DNA of 64,000 bases from Boseongicola sp. (GCA_014075275.1 CP046179.1:62001-126000); one strand, 5' to 3'; positions 24,147 to 33,337 are shown, counted from the stretch's first letter. Numbers and translations are program-made. The notes: generated from the letters alone by a model not told the origin.

Positions 24147-24602
24147 TCAGCCGCCAAGTATGCCGTCAAGATTATTGATGATGCTAATCAAGAGCGCGAT
24201 GCCGCAGATCAAGATCGCCAGCCAGAATACATAGTGCATCACAAAGGCTGAGGCTCCGAACCCGACGGCCATGAATGACAGGGGTCGGGGTTCGTGTTTG
24301 AATAGGCCGATGCCGCCAAGCGCTATGGCCAGACCAGCAAGGCAAAGTGCGCCGATAGTAATGATCTGGGAGTAATCCTGTTGGGGCGGTGGAGGCGGCG
24401 GAGCAGGTTCCCCTGACAGGGCGCGTTGAGCAGATTGGCGGATATCGGCGGCGATTTCTCCGATGACCTGGCCGGTGCTTTTCTCTTCTTTCGGAGCGAA
24501 GAAGGCAGAAAGTTGGATGAGTATGACAAGCACGGCAACGGCCCCCAGAAGGAAGCCCGCCAAGCCGAATTTTGCCCGGTCATCATTAGCCGTGTCTGAC
24601 AT
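24147..24602 (-). CDS. Four-helix inner-membrane protein, unknown function
   Basis: The 151-aa protein has an N-terminal segment (FGLAGFLLGAVAVLVILIQL), a periplasmic or cytosolic loop with a run of prolines (EPAPPPPPPQQ), then three more hydrophobic stretches. The layout resembles YidI-type inner-membrane proteins; this is a weak family call. It is followed by no obvious partner. Confidence 0.7.
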   Translation of the reverse strand: MSDTANDDRAKFGLAGFLLGAVAVLVILIQLSAFFAPKEEKSTGQVIGEIAADIRQSAQRALSGEPAPPPPPPQQDYSQIITIGALCLAGLAIALGGIGLFKHEPRPLSFMAVGFGASAFVMHYVFWLAILICGIALLISIINNLDGILGG

Positions 24603-24750
24603 CGCGGCGTTCTCCCTCGTTACTTGGTAGCGCTTTTAGGCTCTGTGTCGGACGAAATTGTGGCGATCCATCGGGAGAATAGCCCAAGCCGGAGTTTCAT
24701 CCAGCTCAGGTGCGGCGGTGCCGCATTTATGGCCGTGGTGATTGTCTGCC

Positions 24751-25032
24751 CTACCGCGCGGGGCAGGCGATGGTGACTTGATAGATGCTGCCTGGGTTCA
24801 TACGGCTGAAGCCTTGGCGCAACAGCTTAGAATCGACGACGCGATATCCATGTGGGCAGATACTTTCGGCCTGCATCTTTAGAAAATGGTTGTAGGCGGT
24901 TGAAGCGGGTGCATTGACTTGGAAAGTGTAGATGTCTGAGCCGTTCCTAGTTTCAACGTAGTAGTTTTCCGCAGCAAAGCATCCCGATAGTGCAAGAGCG
25001 GCCGCCATGGAGCAAATGGATCCCCTGAGCAT
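24751..25032 (-). CDS. Small lipoprotein
   Basis: The 93-aa product has a lipobox, MAAALALSGC, with the acylated Cys at residue 18, and a short mature domain (YYVETRNGSDIYTFQVNAPA; GSIYQVTIACPAR). AGGAG lies 7-8 bp before the ATG. No family is recognised. It is expected in the outer or inner membrane facing the periplasm. Confidence 0.75.
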   Translation of the reverse strand: MLRGSICSMAAALALSGCFAAENYYVETRNGSDIYTFQVNAPASTAYNHFLKMQAESICPHGYRVVDSKLLRQGFSRMNPGSIYQVTIACPAR

Positions 25033-25234
25033 AAAATTCTCCTAAACGAATAAACTGACTACCCTGTTAGAGCGAAAATGTGGTGGGAGTTTGCCGGAGG
25101 TTTGGCATTTTTTCAAATATCGAAAAGGGCGCTTCTCTGCTGGGTTAGCGCCTTCAGTTGAGGCAGTTTTTAAGAGATTGGAATGGCTTTTGGGGAGCGG
25201 CAGGGTGCGAAATATCAATTGAAAACAGACAACA

Positions 25235-25261
25235 GAGCGCGGTGATATATGCGCCGCGCTC
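25235..25261 (-). terminator. Terminator downstream of the periplasmic cupin gene
   Basis: On the - strand GAGCGCGG pairs with CCGCGCTC and is followed by TGTTGTCTGTTTTC, 40 bp after the stop at 25301. The stem is strong and the T tract interrupted. Confidence 0.6.
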
Positions 25262-25300
25262 TGCCAGATTTAAGGGCCTTTATGGACCTAAAGTGCAGCG

Positions 25301-26023
25301 TTACTGAACTTCGTCTTCGCTGGCATACATATATTTGAAGCGATCATCGCCGGTTGGTTCTGCTGGCAAGTCAGACGGTTTCAATTCTGGGTCCAATCCG
25401 CGACCGATCCACAATTGTGCAGGCTGGAATGGCAAGCCACCGGTTGCCCAATTCGGACGATTTGGATCTTCGTTCCACCAGAACCACGCGATTTCCAGAT
25501 CCTCTGTTTCGGAGGTGTTCTTGATGCCATGGGGATCGAAAGGCCGTGTGATGATCCATGTGCCTTCTTTGGCATGTGTGACTTTGTCGTAGTTGTAAAA
25601 GTCCGCCTGACCCTTGACGACAAGGTAAATTTCCCACGACGCATGTTGGCCGACGCCATAAACCGCACCCGGTTCAAAGCTGAATGTTCCCGCCCACATA
25701 TTCTTAGCTTCCAGCGGTGCGCCGGGGCCGACAACAGTCGTGTAGGAATACTCGGTGTTTGGGACGGCATCTATTTCAACGCCGTTATCTTCTGCCCAAG
25801 TCAGAAGTCTTTTGTAACGGTTGGACTGAGTGGTGCCCTGATCTTTCATGTCTTCCCAGTGCATGGACCACGGCAGGCCGCGAAATCCTGTTACCGGATA
25901 CTTTGTGCCGTGCTCATTATATTCACCGGTTGTTTTGATACCTTTGGGGTCCAGCACTTCCGCGGATGCAGTGGTGGCACCGAAGATTGCGGCAGCGGCA
26001 ATCATAGCTGTAAATATTTTCAT
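25301..26023 (-). CDS. Exported cupin-fold protein, DMSP-lyase-like pattern
   Basis: The 240-aa protein has a signal peptide (MKIFTAMIAAAAIFGATTAS-AE). Its cupin core holds GQHASWEIYLVVKGQADFYN and ITRPFDPHGIKNTSETEDLE: metal-ligand candidates are His and Glu in the first motif and His in the second, then AWFWW. The H-x3-EIY ... PH ... W pattern recalls the DddL-type cupin lyases, but an export signal would be unusual and I cannot confirm it. The start at 26023 has GAGGG upstream. Confidence 0.72.
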   Translation of the reverse strand: MKIFTAMIAAAAIFGATTASAEVLDPKGIKTTGEYNEHGTKYPVTGFRGLPWSMHWEDMKDQGTTQSNRYKRLLTWAEDNGVEIDAVPNTEYSYTTVVGPGAPLEAKNMWAGTFSFEPGAVYGVGQHASWEIYLVVKGQADFYNYDKVTHAKEGTWIITRPFDPHGIKNTSETEDLEIAWFWWNEDPNRPNWATGGLPFQPAQLWIGRGLDPELKPSDLPAEPTGDDRFKYMYASEDEVQ

Positions 26024-26162
26024 TGTTTCCCTCGCTGTTTCGACGTTCGAAATACCTAAGAGCATTTTAGGCGGCACGATCCGAGGCGTTCGCCTTTGGC
26101 GTGCAATCGCACTCGACCACGGCACAGGTAGTTAAGGCAAACTAAATTTCCTTACTAATTTA

Positions 26163-26177
26163 TTAAGACATATTTAA
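26163..26177. promoter_or_regulatory. CtrA-like half-site pair TTAA-N7-TTAA
   Basis: TTAA-gacatat-TTAA matches the alphaproteobacterial CtrA spacing. It lies in an AT-rich stretch between the cupin gene (start 26023) and tetR. Such a match is easy to obtain by chance in AT-rich DNA. Confidence 0.3.
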
Positions 26178-26204
26178 TCACTAATGTGTGCGGCTTGGGG
26201 CGCG

Positions 26205-26807
26205 TCATTCGGTTATGTCGACAAGATACTTGTCGATTATAGCCTCGGCCATTTCAGCAACGATGGGTCGAACTGTGGATTTGTCCAATGCGGCAACATC
26301 CAGTAATCCGATCATTGCCTCAATCCCTGTGATGGCCGCCAATGCGCTGGTCAGTTTTTGAACGACGCTGCTGTCAATTTTGTCGCGGATCGGTTCCAAT
26401 GCTTGGTGGTACATATTGATGCGTCTTGCCCCACGGCGTCCGGCGCTTGGTTCGTTGCCGCTTGCATGTGTGTCCAAAGAGCGCGCGAGGAATTGGCGAA
26501 ATCCCACCTCGTTTTCAAGTGTCAGGTCAAACATGTATAGGTTGATCGCCAGCAACTTTTCCCGGACGGTGGTCGCGCCTTCGGTTATATCTTCGTAACT
26601 GGCCACTTCGACCGCGAGGCCAGCTTCTGCTGCCAGGGCGGCAGGTTTCTTGAAGTATCGGTAAGCGGTTGCCCGCGATATGCCTTTTCGCTTTGCCGCC
26701 TCAGAAACCGTGATGGCTGTGCCCTCGGAAAGCAATTCGCGCGCGCCTTCCAGGATGGCTTCTCTGGTTCGGTGCTTCTGGGCGGTGCGTTCATGGGGTC
26801 CGGACAT
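26205..26807 (-). CDS. TetR-family transcriptional regulator
   Basis: The 200-aa protein contains a TetR helix-turn-helix, ITVSEAAKRKGISRATAYRY, at about residues 32-51 and a variable C-terminal domain. AGGTGG precedes the ATG. It is divergent from the cupin gene at 26888, with an inverted-repeat operator in the 80-bp gap, so self-repression and control of the cupin pair are likely. Confidence 0.9.
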   Translation of the reverse strand: MSGPHERTAQKHRTREAILEGARELLSEGTAITVSEAAKRKGISRATAYRYFKKPAALAAEAGLAVEVASYEDITEGATTVREKLLAINLYMFDLTLENEVGFRQFLARSLDTHASGNEPSAGRRGARRINMYHQALEPIRDKIDSSVVQKLTSALAAITGIEAMIGLLDVAALDKSTVRPIVAEMAEAIIDKYLVDITE

Positions 26808-26820
26808 ATGCCACCTAATA

Positions 26821-26844
26821 AGACACTTGTCTCGTTATGAGACA
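26821..26844. promoter_or_regulatory. Overlapping palindromes, probable TetR operator
   Basis: AGACA-ct-TGTCT (26821-26832) overlaps TGTCTC-gttat-GAGACA (26828-26844), 14-37 bp upstream of tetR and about 44 bp from the divergent cupin gene. The sequence symmetry fits a TetR dimer pair. Confidence 0.65.
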
Positions 26845-26887
26845 TAGTTATCATAGGTCACCGAACCGAGTCGTCAAGGAGTTTGAA

Positions 26888-27349
26888 ATGTCTGATAGAC
26901 CGCGCACTTACAATGTTCTGAATTCCTTGCTGCGGTTTCATGCGTTTCCGTCCGAGACTATGGGAAAATATTGTTTCGTAGAATGTTTGGTGCCGCCGGG
27001 CGCAGGAGCGCCGCCGAACTATCACGCCGGGGAAACCGAGAGCTACTACATCCTTGAAGGGCAGGTCGGATTTTTGGTTGATGGCAGGGAGTTGTTGGCA
27101 GGGCAGGGCGATTTCATTGTGATACCGGATGGGGCGGTACATGCCTTTGAGGCGGTTGGCGACACGCCTGCGCGCCTGTTGATCGTGAACGCGCCGGGGC
27201 ACATGCATGACGCCTTTTTCACCGGAATCGGCAGCCCGCTGCCGGATGATCAGACCGAGCTTCCAGAGCCGAAGGAGCCGGACATCGCGATGGTTATGGC
27301 CAAAGCGAACGAGGTTGGATTAAGCATAGTCACGCAAGCAGGCAAATAA
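26888..27349 (+). CDS. Cytosolic cupin protein
   Basis: The 153-aa single cupin contains YHAGETESYYILEGQVGFLV (cupin 1, with His, Glu) and GDFIVIPDGAVHAFEAVGDT (cupin 2, His). It probably binds a divalent metal. AAGGAG is 8 bp before ATG 26888 (MSDRPRTYNV). It forms a unit with the membrane protein 25 bp downstream. The reaction is unknown. Confidence 0.85.
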   Translation: MSDRPRTYNVLNSLLRFHAFPSETMGKYCFVECLVPPGAGAPPNYHAGETESYYILEGQVGFLVDGRELLAGQGDFIVIPDGAVHAFEAVGDTPARLLIVNAPGHMHDAFFTGIGSPLPDDQTELPEPKEPDIAMVMAKANEVGLSIVTQAGK

Positions 27350-27373
27350 CGAACACATCAAAAGGGCAAAGTC

Positions 27374-27751
27374 ATGAACGTATCTCGAAATTTTTTGTTG
27401 TTGGGCACCGTGTTTCTGGTGATCGGCCTGTTTATTGGCATGTATATGGGCGGGTCAGGGGATCATTCGCTGGCGGCGTCGCACGCGCATATCAACCTTT
27501 TAGGGTTTGTTTTGTCGGTGGTTTTTGCGTTAACTTACAAGAGCTTCCCGGCAATGGCGGAAGGCCGGTTGGCGAGCATTCATTTCTGGGCACATGCGGC
27601 GGGTGCCGTGGTGCTGAATGTGATGCTGTTCCTGCTGTTGAGCGACAGTATCAGCGAGGCGGCGATGGTGCCGCTGGCACCGATATCCGAGCTGCTGGTG
27701 CTGATCGGCGTGCTGATCTTTGGCTGGAATGTACTGAAACACGCCCATTAA
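27374..27751 (+). CDS. Four-helix protein related to cytochrome oxidase subunit I
   Basis: The 125-aa protein has four membrane helices and the His-bearing motif SHAHINLLGFVLSVVFALTY, as seen in short cbb3/heme-copper oxidase subunit I-like proteins. It lacks the full 12-helix core, so is not an oxidase by itself. It is 25 bp downstream of the cupin gene and is probably co-transcribed with it. Confidence 0.72.
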   Translation: MNVSRNFLLLGTVFLVIGLFIGMYMGGSGDHSLAASHAHINLLGFVLSVVFALTYKSFPAMAEGRLASIHFWAHAAGAVVLNVMLFLLLSDSISEAAMVPLAPISELLVLIGVLIFGWNVLKHAH

Positions 27752-27814
27752 ACGGCGTGTGATGTCCGAGAACGACAACTTGATTGGCGTGAATTCGGAC
27801 CATTAGCCGACCCG

Positions 27815-27833
27815 TCCCGGACCCGATCCGGGA
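27815..27833. repeat. Small palindrome TCCCGGA-N5-TCCGGGA
   Basis: It is one of three related 19-bp palindromes in the window (others at 102-120 and 61334-61352), each with a central N5 ending in GA. It lies downstream of the oxidase-like gene. Confidence 0.6.
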
Positions 27834-27849
27834 CCTCTTGGAAAGCTGA

Positions 27850-27879
27850 AAGCCCCGCCGGGTATGGCGGGGCTTTTTC
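27850..27879 (+). terminator. Terminator preceding repeat copy 2
   Basis: AAGCCCCGCC-gggtat-GGCGGGGCTT plus TTTCG, about 100 bp after the membrane gene. The same stem type adjoins repeat copy 1. Confidence 0.85.
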
Positions 27880-28083
27880 GTTTTGCGCAACGTTCGGTGG
27901 GGGCTGCGTGCGCAGGCAACATCCCAAATGGTTAACGCCTTTGTTTTAAGGGATATGGGTGGAAACGAGGTGTCTGTATCGTGTCGGTATGACGTCGGTA
28001 TCGCGTCGGTGCACGTAGGGTCCGAAATCGGCAACGCCCCCAGATGTGGGGTTGAGGGTAAGGAAGGTTAAGGGGTAGTTAAT
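27880..28083. repeat. Dispersed element, copy 2, with four 11-bp tandem units
   Basis: See copy 1 at 23212. Identical blocks are 27880-27903 and 27992-28022. Tandem units are CTGTATCGTGT (27974), CGGTATGACGT (27985), CGGTATCGCGT (27996) and the shorter CGGTGCACGT (28007). The right end carries TTAA-ggggtag-TTAA (28068-28082), a CtrA-like spacing absent from copy 1. Confidence 0.8.
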
Positions 28084-28189
28084 GGGTGAAGGTGGAGAGA
28101 TTAATGCCCGCTCCGCGGGACGGAGCGCCATTTCGCTGCAACTGCGCCAAAGGCTGCTTTGGCAACGCAGGCTAGCTTGACAACAAGAT

Positions 28190-28205
28190 AAATATCGAGA
28201 TATTT
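28190..28205. promoter_or_regulatory. Palindrome AAATATC-ga-GATATTT upstream of arsR-type gene
   Basis: A perfect 7-bp inverted repeat with a 2-bp centre ends 6 bp before the ATG at 28212. It probably overlaps the promoter and start region and fits autorepression by the ArsR protein. Confidence 0.6.
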
Positions 28206-28211
28206 CGATTT

Positions 28212-28520
28212 ATGGACATCGATCAATCAATATCAGCTCTGAACAACCCGACGCGCCGCCAGATTCTTGAGTGGCTGAAGGACCGCTCGAACTTTCCGTC
28301 TGCCTTACCGGGACACGAAGACTTGGAAGGTGTCTGTGTCGCTTACATTCAGGAAAAGGCGAAGCTATCGCAATCCACGATCTCGAACTACATGGGATTG
28401 CTGAAACAAGCAGGCTTTGTGAAGGCTGAACGCCACGGACAATGGACGTTTTATCGCCGAGACGAAGAAAGCATTCAGGCGTTTCTGACCGCCGTCCAAA
28501 ACGAACTTCTAAAACCGTAA
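28212..28520 (+). CDS. ArsR-family regulator
   Basis: The 102-aa protein reads SALNNPTRRQILEWLKDRSN, then helix-turn-helix KLSQSTISNYMGLLKQAGFV and wing KAERHGQWTFYRRDE. A single Cys (GVCVAY) is present but no metal-binding pair. It precedes the Old Yellow Enzyme gene by 78 bp in the same direction, a common redox-responsive pairing. Confidence 0.9.
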   Translation: MDIDQSISALNNPTRRQILEWLKDRSNFPSALPGHEDLEGVCVAYIQEKAKLSQSTISNYMGLLKQAGFVKAERHGQWTFYRRDEESIQAFLTAVQNELLKP

Positions 28521-28598
28521 GACAAACGAATGAGCGCACCTGCTCTGAATTGTGCGCCATTAAAATGGCAAATCGAAATATTCCGATGGAGGGATGAC

Positions 28599-29816
28599 AT
28601 GGAAACCCAGGACGCAATCGACCTTCTGGCACAACCGCTGGACCTGCCCTGTGGCGTTCGCTTGAAGAACCGCCTTATCAAATCGGCGATGTCTGACTCC
28701 CTTGGCGATGGTGCCGGAAACTCGACCAAAGCTCAGATACGCCTGTATGAAAGATGGGCGGAGGGAGGTGCGGCGCTGTCGCTGATTGGTGAGGTGCAGA
28801 CCACCCCGCATTACGCCGAGAAACCAAGCAACCTCGTCTTGGTGCCGGACGCAGACTTGGCAGCCTTGCATGAATTGGCGAAACGCGGCTCAGCGAAAGG
28901 TGCGCAAATCTGGCCGCAGCTTGGTCATGCTGGTGCCTTGGCGCATGGACCAATTAGCACTCCCAAAGGGCCGTCACCGCTGGATGTAGAGGGTTTGAAA
29001 TGCGACGGCATGTCTTTGGATGAAATCCAAGACCTGCCTCGATCTTACGCTCAAGCTGCTGCACTTGCACAGGAGGCCGGTTTCGGTGGCGTCCTAATCC
29101 ATGCTGGACACGGGTTTCTCTTCAGCCAGTTTCTGTCCCCGCTATTCAACCGCAGGACAGATTACTACGGCGGCGCGATCGACGGGCGTTTCCGTATCAT
29201 CGGCGAAGTGATTGACGCAGTGCGGAACGCTGTCGGGCCAGCCTACCCAATTGGCATCAAGATCAACTCTACCGACATGCTCGAGGGTGGTTTGACGCAG
29301 GACGAAGCGCTGGAGGTTGTGCGACTGCTTGATGCAACATCGGCGGACCTAATCGACGTGAGCGGCGGAACGTATTTTCCCGGAGCTGAATCAAGCTCTG
29401 ATGGAGTCTCCTCGTCCGGGCCCTATTTCATCGACTTTGCCAAACGCGCCAAGTCCATCACATCTATCCCCATTATTCTGACCGGCGGGTTTGAAACCCG
29501 TGAGCAGGCAGCCAAAGCCATTCAGGATGGCTCTGCCGATGGCATCAGCCTTGCCCGCGCGATGGTTTTGAACCCGTCGCTGGCAAATGCTTGGCTCAGT
29601 GATGCAGGCGGCGATCCGGAATTTCCAATGTTCGTCGCGCCGCCGCGCGGAGGTGTCACGGCGTGGTATTCGATGCGCCTGACAGCACTGGGTGAAGACG
29701 CCGAGAATGCGTTCACTATGGACCCGAAGGCCGCAATGGACGCTTACGAACACCGAGATGCGAAGCGTTGCGTCGTTTGGCGCGAACGGTTTTCGCCTTT
29801 AGCTAAGCCGCTTTGA
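28599..29816 (+). CDS. Old Yellow Enzyme-family NADH:flavin oxidoreductase
   Basis: The 405-aa FMN TIM barrel reads FMN-site LKNRLIKSAMSDSLGDGAGN at about residues 20-40, WPQLGHAG, then GVLIHAGHGFLFSQFLSPLF with the HxGH substrate pair, NRRTDYYGG, and IPIILTGGFETREQAAKAIQ near the phosphate site. It reduces activated alkenes or dienoyl-type substrates. GGAGGG lies 6 bp before ATG 28599; a longer frame from 28530 lacks this. It is likely regulated by the upstream ArsR. Confidence 0.92.
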   Translation: METQDAIDLLAQPLDLPCGVRLKNRLIKSAMSDSLGDGAGNSTKAQIRLYERWAEGGAALSLIGEVQTTPHYAEKPSNLVLVPDADLAALHELAKRGSAKGAQIWPQLGHAGALAHGPISTPKGPSPLDVEGLKCDGMSLDEIQDLPRSYAQAAALAQEAGFGGVLIHAGHGFLFSQFLSPLFNRRTDYYGGAIDGRFRIIGEVIDAVRNAVGPAYPIGIKINSTDMLEGGLTQDEALEVVRLLDATSADLIDVSGGTYFPGAESSSDGVSSSGPYFIDFAKRAKSITSIPIILTGGFETREQAAKAIQDGSADGISLARAMVLNPSLANAWLSDAGGDPEFPMFVAPPRGGVTAWYSMRLTALGEDAENAFTMDPKAAMDAYEHRDAKRCVVWRERFSPLAKPL

Positions 29817-29874
29817 TAACCGGAATCGGAGTCAGAGAGGAACACCGAGAAAGGTCGGAAGAGGAGAACCAAAC

Positions 29875-30366
29875 ATGCCTTGGGAAACAATATCGGAAGT
29901 CACACAGATCGTCGGTGCGTGTGCACTGGTCATTTCCCTGATCTACATCGCCGTTCAGATCAGGTTCGCGCGGCTTTCAGCGGCAGATACCTCTCGAACG
30001 GCGAGAGGTGAGGGCGCCAGAGAAATCGATCTTGCGATGGTGAACAATCAGCAGCTGCGCGAGAACTGGGTCAAGTCATCCAATCTGGAACCAATATACG
30101 AAGAGTTAGGCTCTGAGCTGGACTTAAGCGTCGATGCCACACTGCAAGTCGATACGATCTGTCAGATTTGGATGAGGCTGCATTGGGGGCAGTTTCAATC
30201 CATCACCGTTCCAGAAGACCTAAACGACCTGAAGCGATTGGTGGCTGCGTTCTACTCAGGACCCCCTATGTCGAATTGCTGGGAGAAGAGCCCATACGGG
30301 AAGAAAATCTACGACCCGAAGTTCGTTAAATTCGTTGAAGATGCCGTTATGACAAGCGGCAGTTGA
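29875..30366 (+). CDS. Membrane-anchored protein of unknown function
   Basis: The 163-aa protein has one N-terminal membrane helix (TQIVGACALVISLIYIAVQI) followed by a soluble helical domain with many Trp and charged residues (IWMRLHWGQFQSITVPED). It fits a widespread uncharacterised marine-bacterial family; no function is known. AGGAGA lies upstream of the ATG. Confidence 0.72.
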   Translation: MPWETISEVTQIVGACALVISLIYIAVQIRFARLSAADTSRTARGEGAREIDLAMVNNQQLRENWVKSSNLEPIYEELGSELDLSVDATLQVDTICQIWMRLHWGQFQSITVPEDLNDLKRLVAAFYSGPPMSNCWEKSPYGKKIYDPKFVKFVEDAVMTSGS

Positions 30367-30526
30367 TTTGATCCGAGCCCGTCTGGCCAAAGTGTCGCTT
30401 TTAAATGATGCCGTTCGAACATAGTACAGCGTTCGGTAGTATGGGCTCATGTCAGCCGTTCGCCGCAGTTGCCCGCCGGCAATTGGCTGCGTTTGACGCC
30501 GGCCCACAGAATTCGCGAAGCAACTC

Positions 30527-30555
30527 TTGCCACCCCCACCCAACCCCGCTACAAG
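30527..30555 (+). promoter_or_regulatory. Promoter-like sequence for the rplB block
   Basis: TTGCCA (30527-30532), 17-bp spacer, TACAAG (30550-30555), then CCGCCC. It lies 140 bp before rplB, within a 328-bp gap (30367-30694) that otherwise holds a hairpin at about 30649-30670 (CCGGCGGG with CCCGTCGG) and no gene. Confidence 0.5.
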
Positions 30556-30694
30556 CCGCCCGAACGCTCACCTCGGATTCGTCCGGGGTGGTGTGCTTTT
30601 GGGGTAAACCCAACAGAATTCGGGCACCTACGGGGGCCTATAAACCAACCGGCGGGCAAATTCCCGTCGGCCAAGCAAACGGAAGACAGAAAGC

Positions 30695-31537
30695 ATGGCA
30701 CTCAAGTCGTATAAGCCGACGACGCCGGGCCAGCGCGGGCTGGTGCTGATTGACCGTTCGGAGCTTTGGAAAGGTCGCCCTGTTAAGGCCCTCACTGAGG
30801 GACTGAGCAAGAAGGCGGGCCGGAACAATACCGGACGGATCACGATGCGTCGTCGTGGTGGTGGGGCAAAACGCCTTTACCGGATTGTAGATTTTAAACG
30901 GAATAAGTTCGATGTTTCGGCCACGGTCGAGCGGATCGAATATGACCCTAACCGGACTGCGTTTATCGCGCTGGTTAAATACGAAGACGGCGAGCAGGCA
31001 TACGTTCTTGCCCCACAGCGTTTGGCTGTTGGCGACAAGATCATTGCTGGCAAGAAAGTCGACGTAAAGCCGGGCAACGCGATGCCTTTCGCGGGCATGC
31101 CAATCGGCACGATCGTCCACAACATTGAGATGAAGCCAGGCAAGGGCGGGCAGATCGCGCGTGCGGCTGGCACATATGCTCAGTTTGTTGGTCGTGACGG
31201 TGGTTACGCGCAGATCAGGTTGTCGTCGGGCGAGCTTCGTCTGGTGCGTCAGAAATGCATGGCAACGGTTGGTGCGGTTTCGAACCCCGACAACTCGAAC
31301 CAGAACTTCGGTAAAGCCGGTCGCAACCGTCACAAGGGCATCCGCCCCTCTGTGCGTGGTGTTGTGATGAACCCGGTTGATCACCCGCACGGCGGTGGTG
31401 AAGGCCGGACCTCTGGTGGCCGTCATCCGGTTTCGCCATGGGGCAAGCCGACAAAGGGTGCACGCACCCGGAACAAGAACAAGGCGTCGTCGAAGCTGAT
31501 CCTGCGTTCGCGTCACGCCAAGAAGAAGGGCCGCTAA
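30695..31537 (+). CDS. rplB: 50S ribosomal protein L2
   Basis: The 280-aa protein carries L2 motifs ([38 protein letters not shown] with the peptidyl-transferase-proximal His). It starts a separated block of the S10 group after the 8.7-kb interruption. Confidence 0.98.
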   Translation: MALKSYKPTTPGQRGLVLIDRSELWKGRPVKALTEGLSKKAGRNNTGRITMRRRGGGAKRLYRIVDFKRNKFDVSATVERIEYDPNRTAFIALVKYEDGEQAYVLAPQRLAVGDKIIAGKKVDVKPGNAMPFAGMPIGTIVHNIEMKPGKGGQIARAAGTYAQFVGRDGGYAQIRLSSGELRLVRQKCMATVGAVSNPDNSNQNFGKAGRNRHKGIRPSVRGVVMNPVDHPHGGGEGRTSGGRHPVSPWGKPTKGARTRNKNKASSKLILRSRHAKKKGR

Positions 31538-31538
31538 G

Positions 31539-31817
31539 ATGAGCCGTTCAGTATGGAAAGGTCCTTTTGTTGACTCTTATGTCCTCAAAAAGGCCGAAGC
31601 ATCCCGCGAGTCGGGCCGCAACGAGGTCATCAAGATCTGGTCGCGTCGTTCGACAATCCTGCCGCAATTCGTTGGTTTGACCTTTGGTGTCTACAACGGC
31701 CGTAAGCACATCCCGGTAAACGTTTCCGAGGATATGATCGGTCAGAAGTTCGGTGAGTATTCGCCGACACGCACCTACTACGGTCACGCTGCCGACAAAA
31801 AAGCGAAAAGGAAGTAA
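31539..31817 (+). CDS. rpsS: 30S ribosomal protein S19
   Basis: The 92-aa protein is canonical ([40 protein letters not shown]). It begins one base after the L2 stop. Confidence 0.98.
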   Translation: MSRSVWKGPFVDSYVLKKAEASRESGRNEVIKIWSRRSTILPQFVGLTFGVYNGRKHIPVNVSEDMIGQKFGEYSPTRTYYGHAADKKAKRK

Positions 31818-31820
31818 GCC

Positions 31821-32201
31821 ATGAGCAAGGAAAAGAATCCTCGCCGCGTGGCGGACAACGAAGCGATGGCAAAGACGCGCATGTTGCGCACGTCACCGCA
31901 GAAGTTGAACCTGTTGGCAGCCATGATCCGTGGCAAGAAAGTTGAAAAGGCCCTTTCGGACCTGACTTTCTCGAAGCGGCGCATTTCGGACGATGTGAAG
32001 AAATGTCTTCAGTCGGCCATCGCCAATGCGGAAAACAATCACAACCTTGATGTTGATGAGCTGATCGTGGCGGAAGCCTATGTTGGCAAGAACCTGACGA
32101 TGAAGCGTGGCCGTCCACGGGCGCGTGGTCGTTTTGGCAAAATCATCAAGCCGTTCTCGGAACTGACTATCAAGGTCCGCCAGATTGAGGAGCAAGCATA
32201 A
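31821..32201 (+). CDS. rplV: 50S ribosomal protein L22
   Basis: The 126-aa protein carries the L22 tunnel beta-hairpin ([20 protein letters not shown]). Its stop overlaps the rpsC start by one base. Confidence 0.98.
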   Translation: MSKEKNPRRVADNEAMAKTRMLRTSPQKLNLLAAMIRGKKVEKALSDLTFSKRRISDDVKKCLQSAIANAENNHNLDVDELIVAEAYVGKNLTMKRGRPRARGRFGKIIKPFSELTIKVRQIEEQA

Positions 32202-32911
32202 TGGGTCATAAAGTAAACCCCGTTGGTATGCGGCTTCAGGTCAACCGGACCTGGGATAGCCGTTGGTATGCCGACACGAAAGACTATGGTGATCTTCTGC
32301 TGGAAGACATCAAAATCCGTGCATTCATCAAGGATGAGTGCAAGCAGGCCGGCATCAGCCGTGTCATTATCGAACGTCCGCACAAGAAATGCCGCGTGAC
32401 AATCCACACGGCTCGTCCGGGTGTGATCATCGGCAAAAAAGGTGCTGACATCGAAGGTCTGCGTCGCAAGATCGCGACAATGACTGACAGTGATTTGCAC
32501 CTGAACATTGTTGAAGTTCGCAAACCAGAACTTGATGCGGCGCTTGTCGCTGAATCGATTGCACAGCAGCTTGAGCGCCGTGTGTCTTTCCGCCGCGCCA
32601 TGAAGCGCAGCGTTCAGAACGCAATGCGCATGGGCTCACTGGGAATTCGTGTGAACGTTGCGGGCCGTCTTGGCGGCGCGGAAATTGCACGGACGGAATG
32701 GTATCGCGAAGGTCGCGTGCCGCTTCACACCCTGTGTGCTGACATCGACTATGCGCTGGCCGAAGCCATGACGCCTTACGGCATCATCGGCATCAAGGTC
32801 TGGATCTTCAAAGGCGAGATCATGGAGCACGACCCTGCGGCACGCGATCGTCGTCAGCAAGAGCTTCAGGACGGCCCGGCCCCTCGTGGTGCCGGCGGAC
32901 GTCGGAACTAA
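32201..32911 (+). CDS. rpsC: 30S ribosomal protein S3
   Basis: The 236-aa protein has KH domain [20 protein letters not shown] and C-terminal S3 domain ([20 protein letters not shown]). It lines the mRNA entry channel. The C-terminus ends in a short basic RGAGGRRN tail. Confidence 0.98.
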   Translation: MGHKVNPVGMRLQVNRTWDSRWYADTKDYGDLLLEDIKIRAFIKDECKQAGISRVIIERPHKKCRVTIHTARPGVIIGKKGADIEGLRRKIATMTDSDLHLNIVEVRKPELDAALVAESIAQQLERRVSFRRAMKRSVQNAMRMGSLGIRVNVAGRLGGAEIARTEWYREGRVPLHTLCADIDYALAEAMTPYGIIGIKVWIFKGEIMEHDPAARDRRQQELQDGPAPRGAGGRRN

Positions 32912-32923
32912 GGAGCTGATAAG

Positions 32924-33337
32924 ATGCTGCAACCAAAGCGCACCAAATTCCGCAAGATGCATAAAGGCCGGATCAAGGGCGAAGCCAAAGGCGGCTCGGA
33001 CCTGAACTTTGGCACCTATGGTCTGAAAGCGGTCGAACCTGAGCGTGTGACTGCGCGCCAGATCGAAGCGGCTCGTCGTGCTATGACGCGTCACATGAAA
33101 CGTCAGGGCCGTGTCTGGATCCGTATCTTCCCAGACACCCCGGTGACCTCGAAGCCTGTCGAAGTTCGTATGGGTAAAGGTAAAGGCTCGGTCGATTTCT
33201 GGGCTTGCAAGGTTAAGCCTGGCCGCGTGATGTTCGAGATCGACGGCGTCAACGACGCCATCGCCCGCGAGGCCCTGCGCCTTGCTGCGATGAAACTGCC
33301 GGTCAAGACACGGACGATTGTTCGCGAGGACTGGTAA
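32924..33337 (+). CDS. rplP: 50S ribosomal protein L16
   Basis: The 137-aa protein is canonical ([40 protein letters not shown]). It contacts tRNA near the A site. It is the last gene before the 16.9-kb interruption; L29, normally next, is at 50224. Confidence 0.98.
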   Translation: MLQPKRTKFRKMHKGRIKGEAKGGSDLNFGTYGLKAVEPERVTARQIEAARRAMTRHMKRQGRVWIRIFPDTPVTSKPVEVRMGKGKGSVDFWACKVKPGRVMFEIDGVNDAIAREALRLAAMKLPVKTRTIVREDW

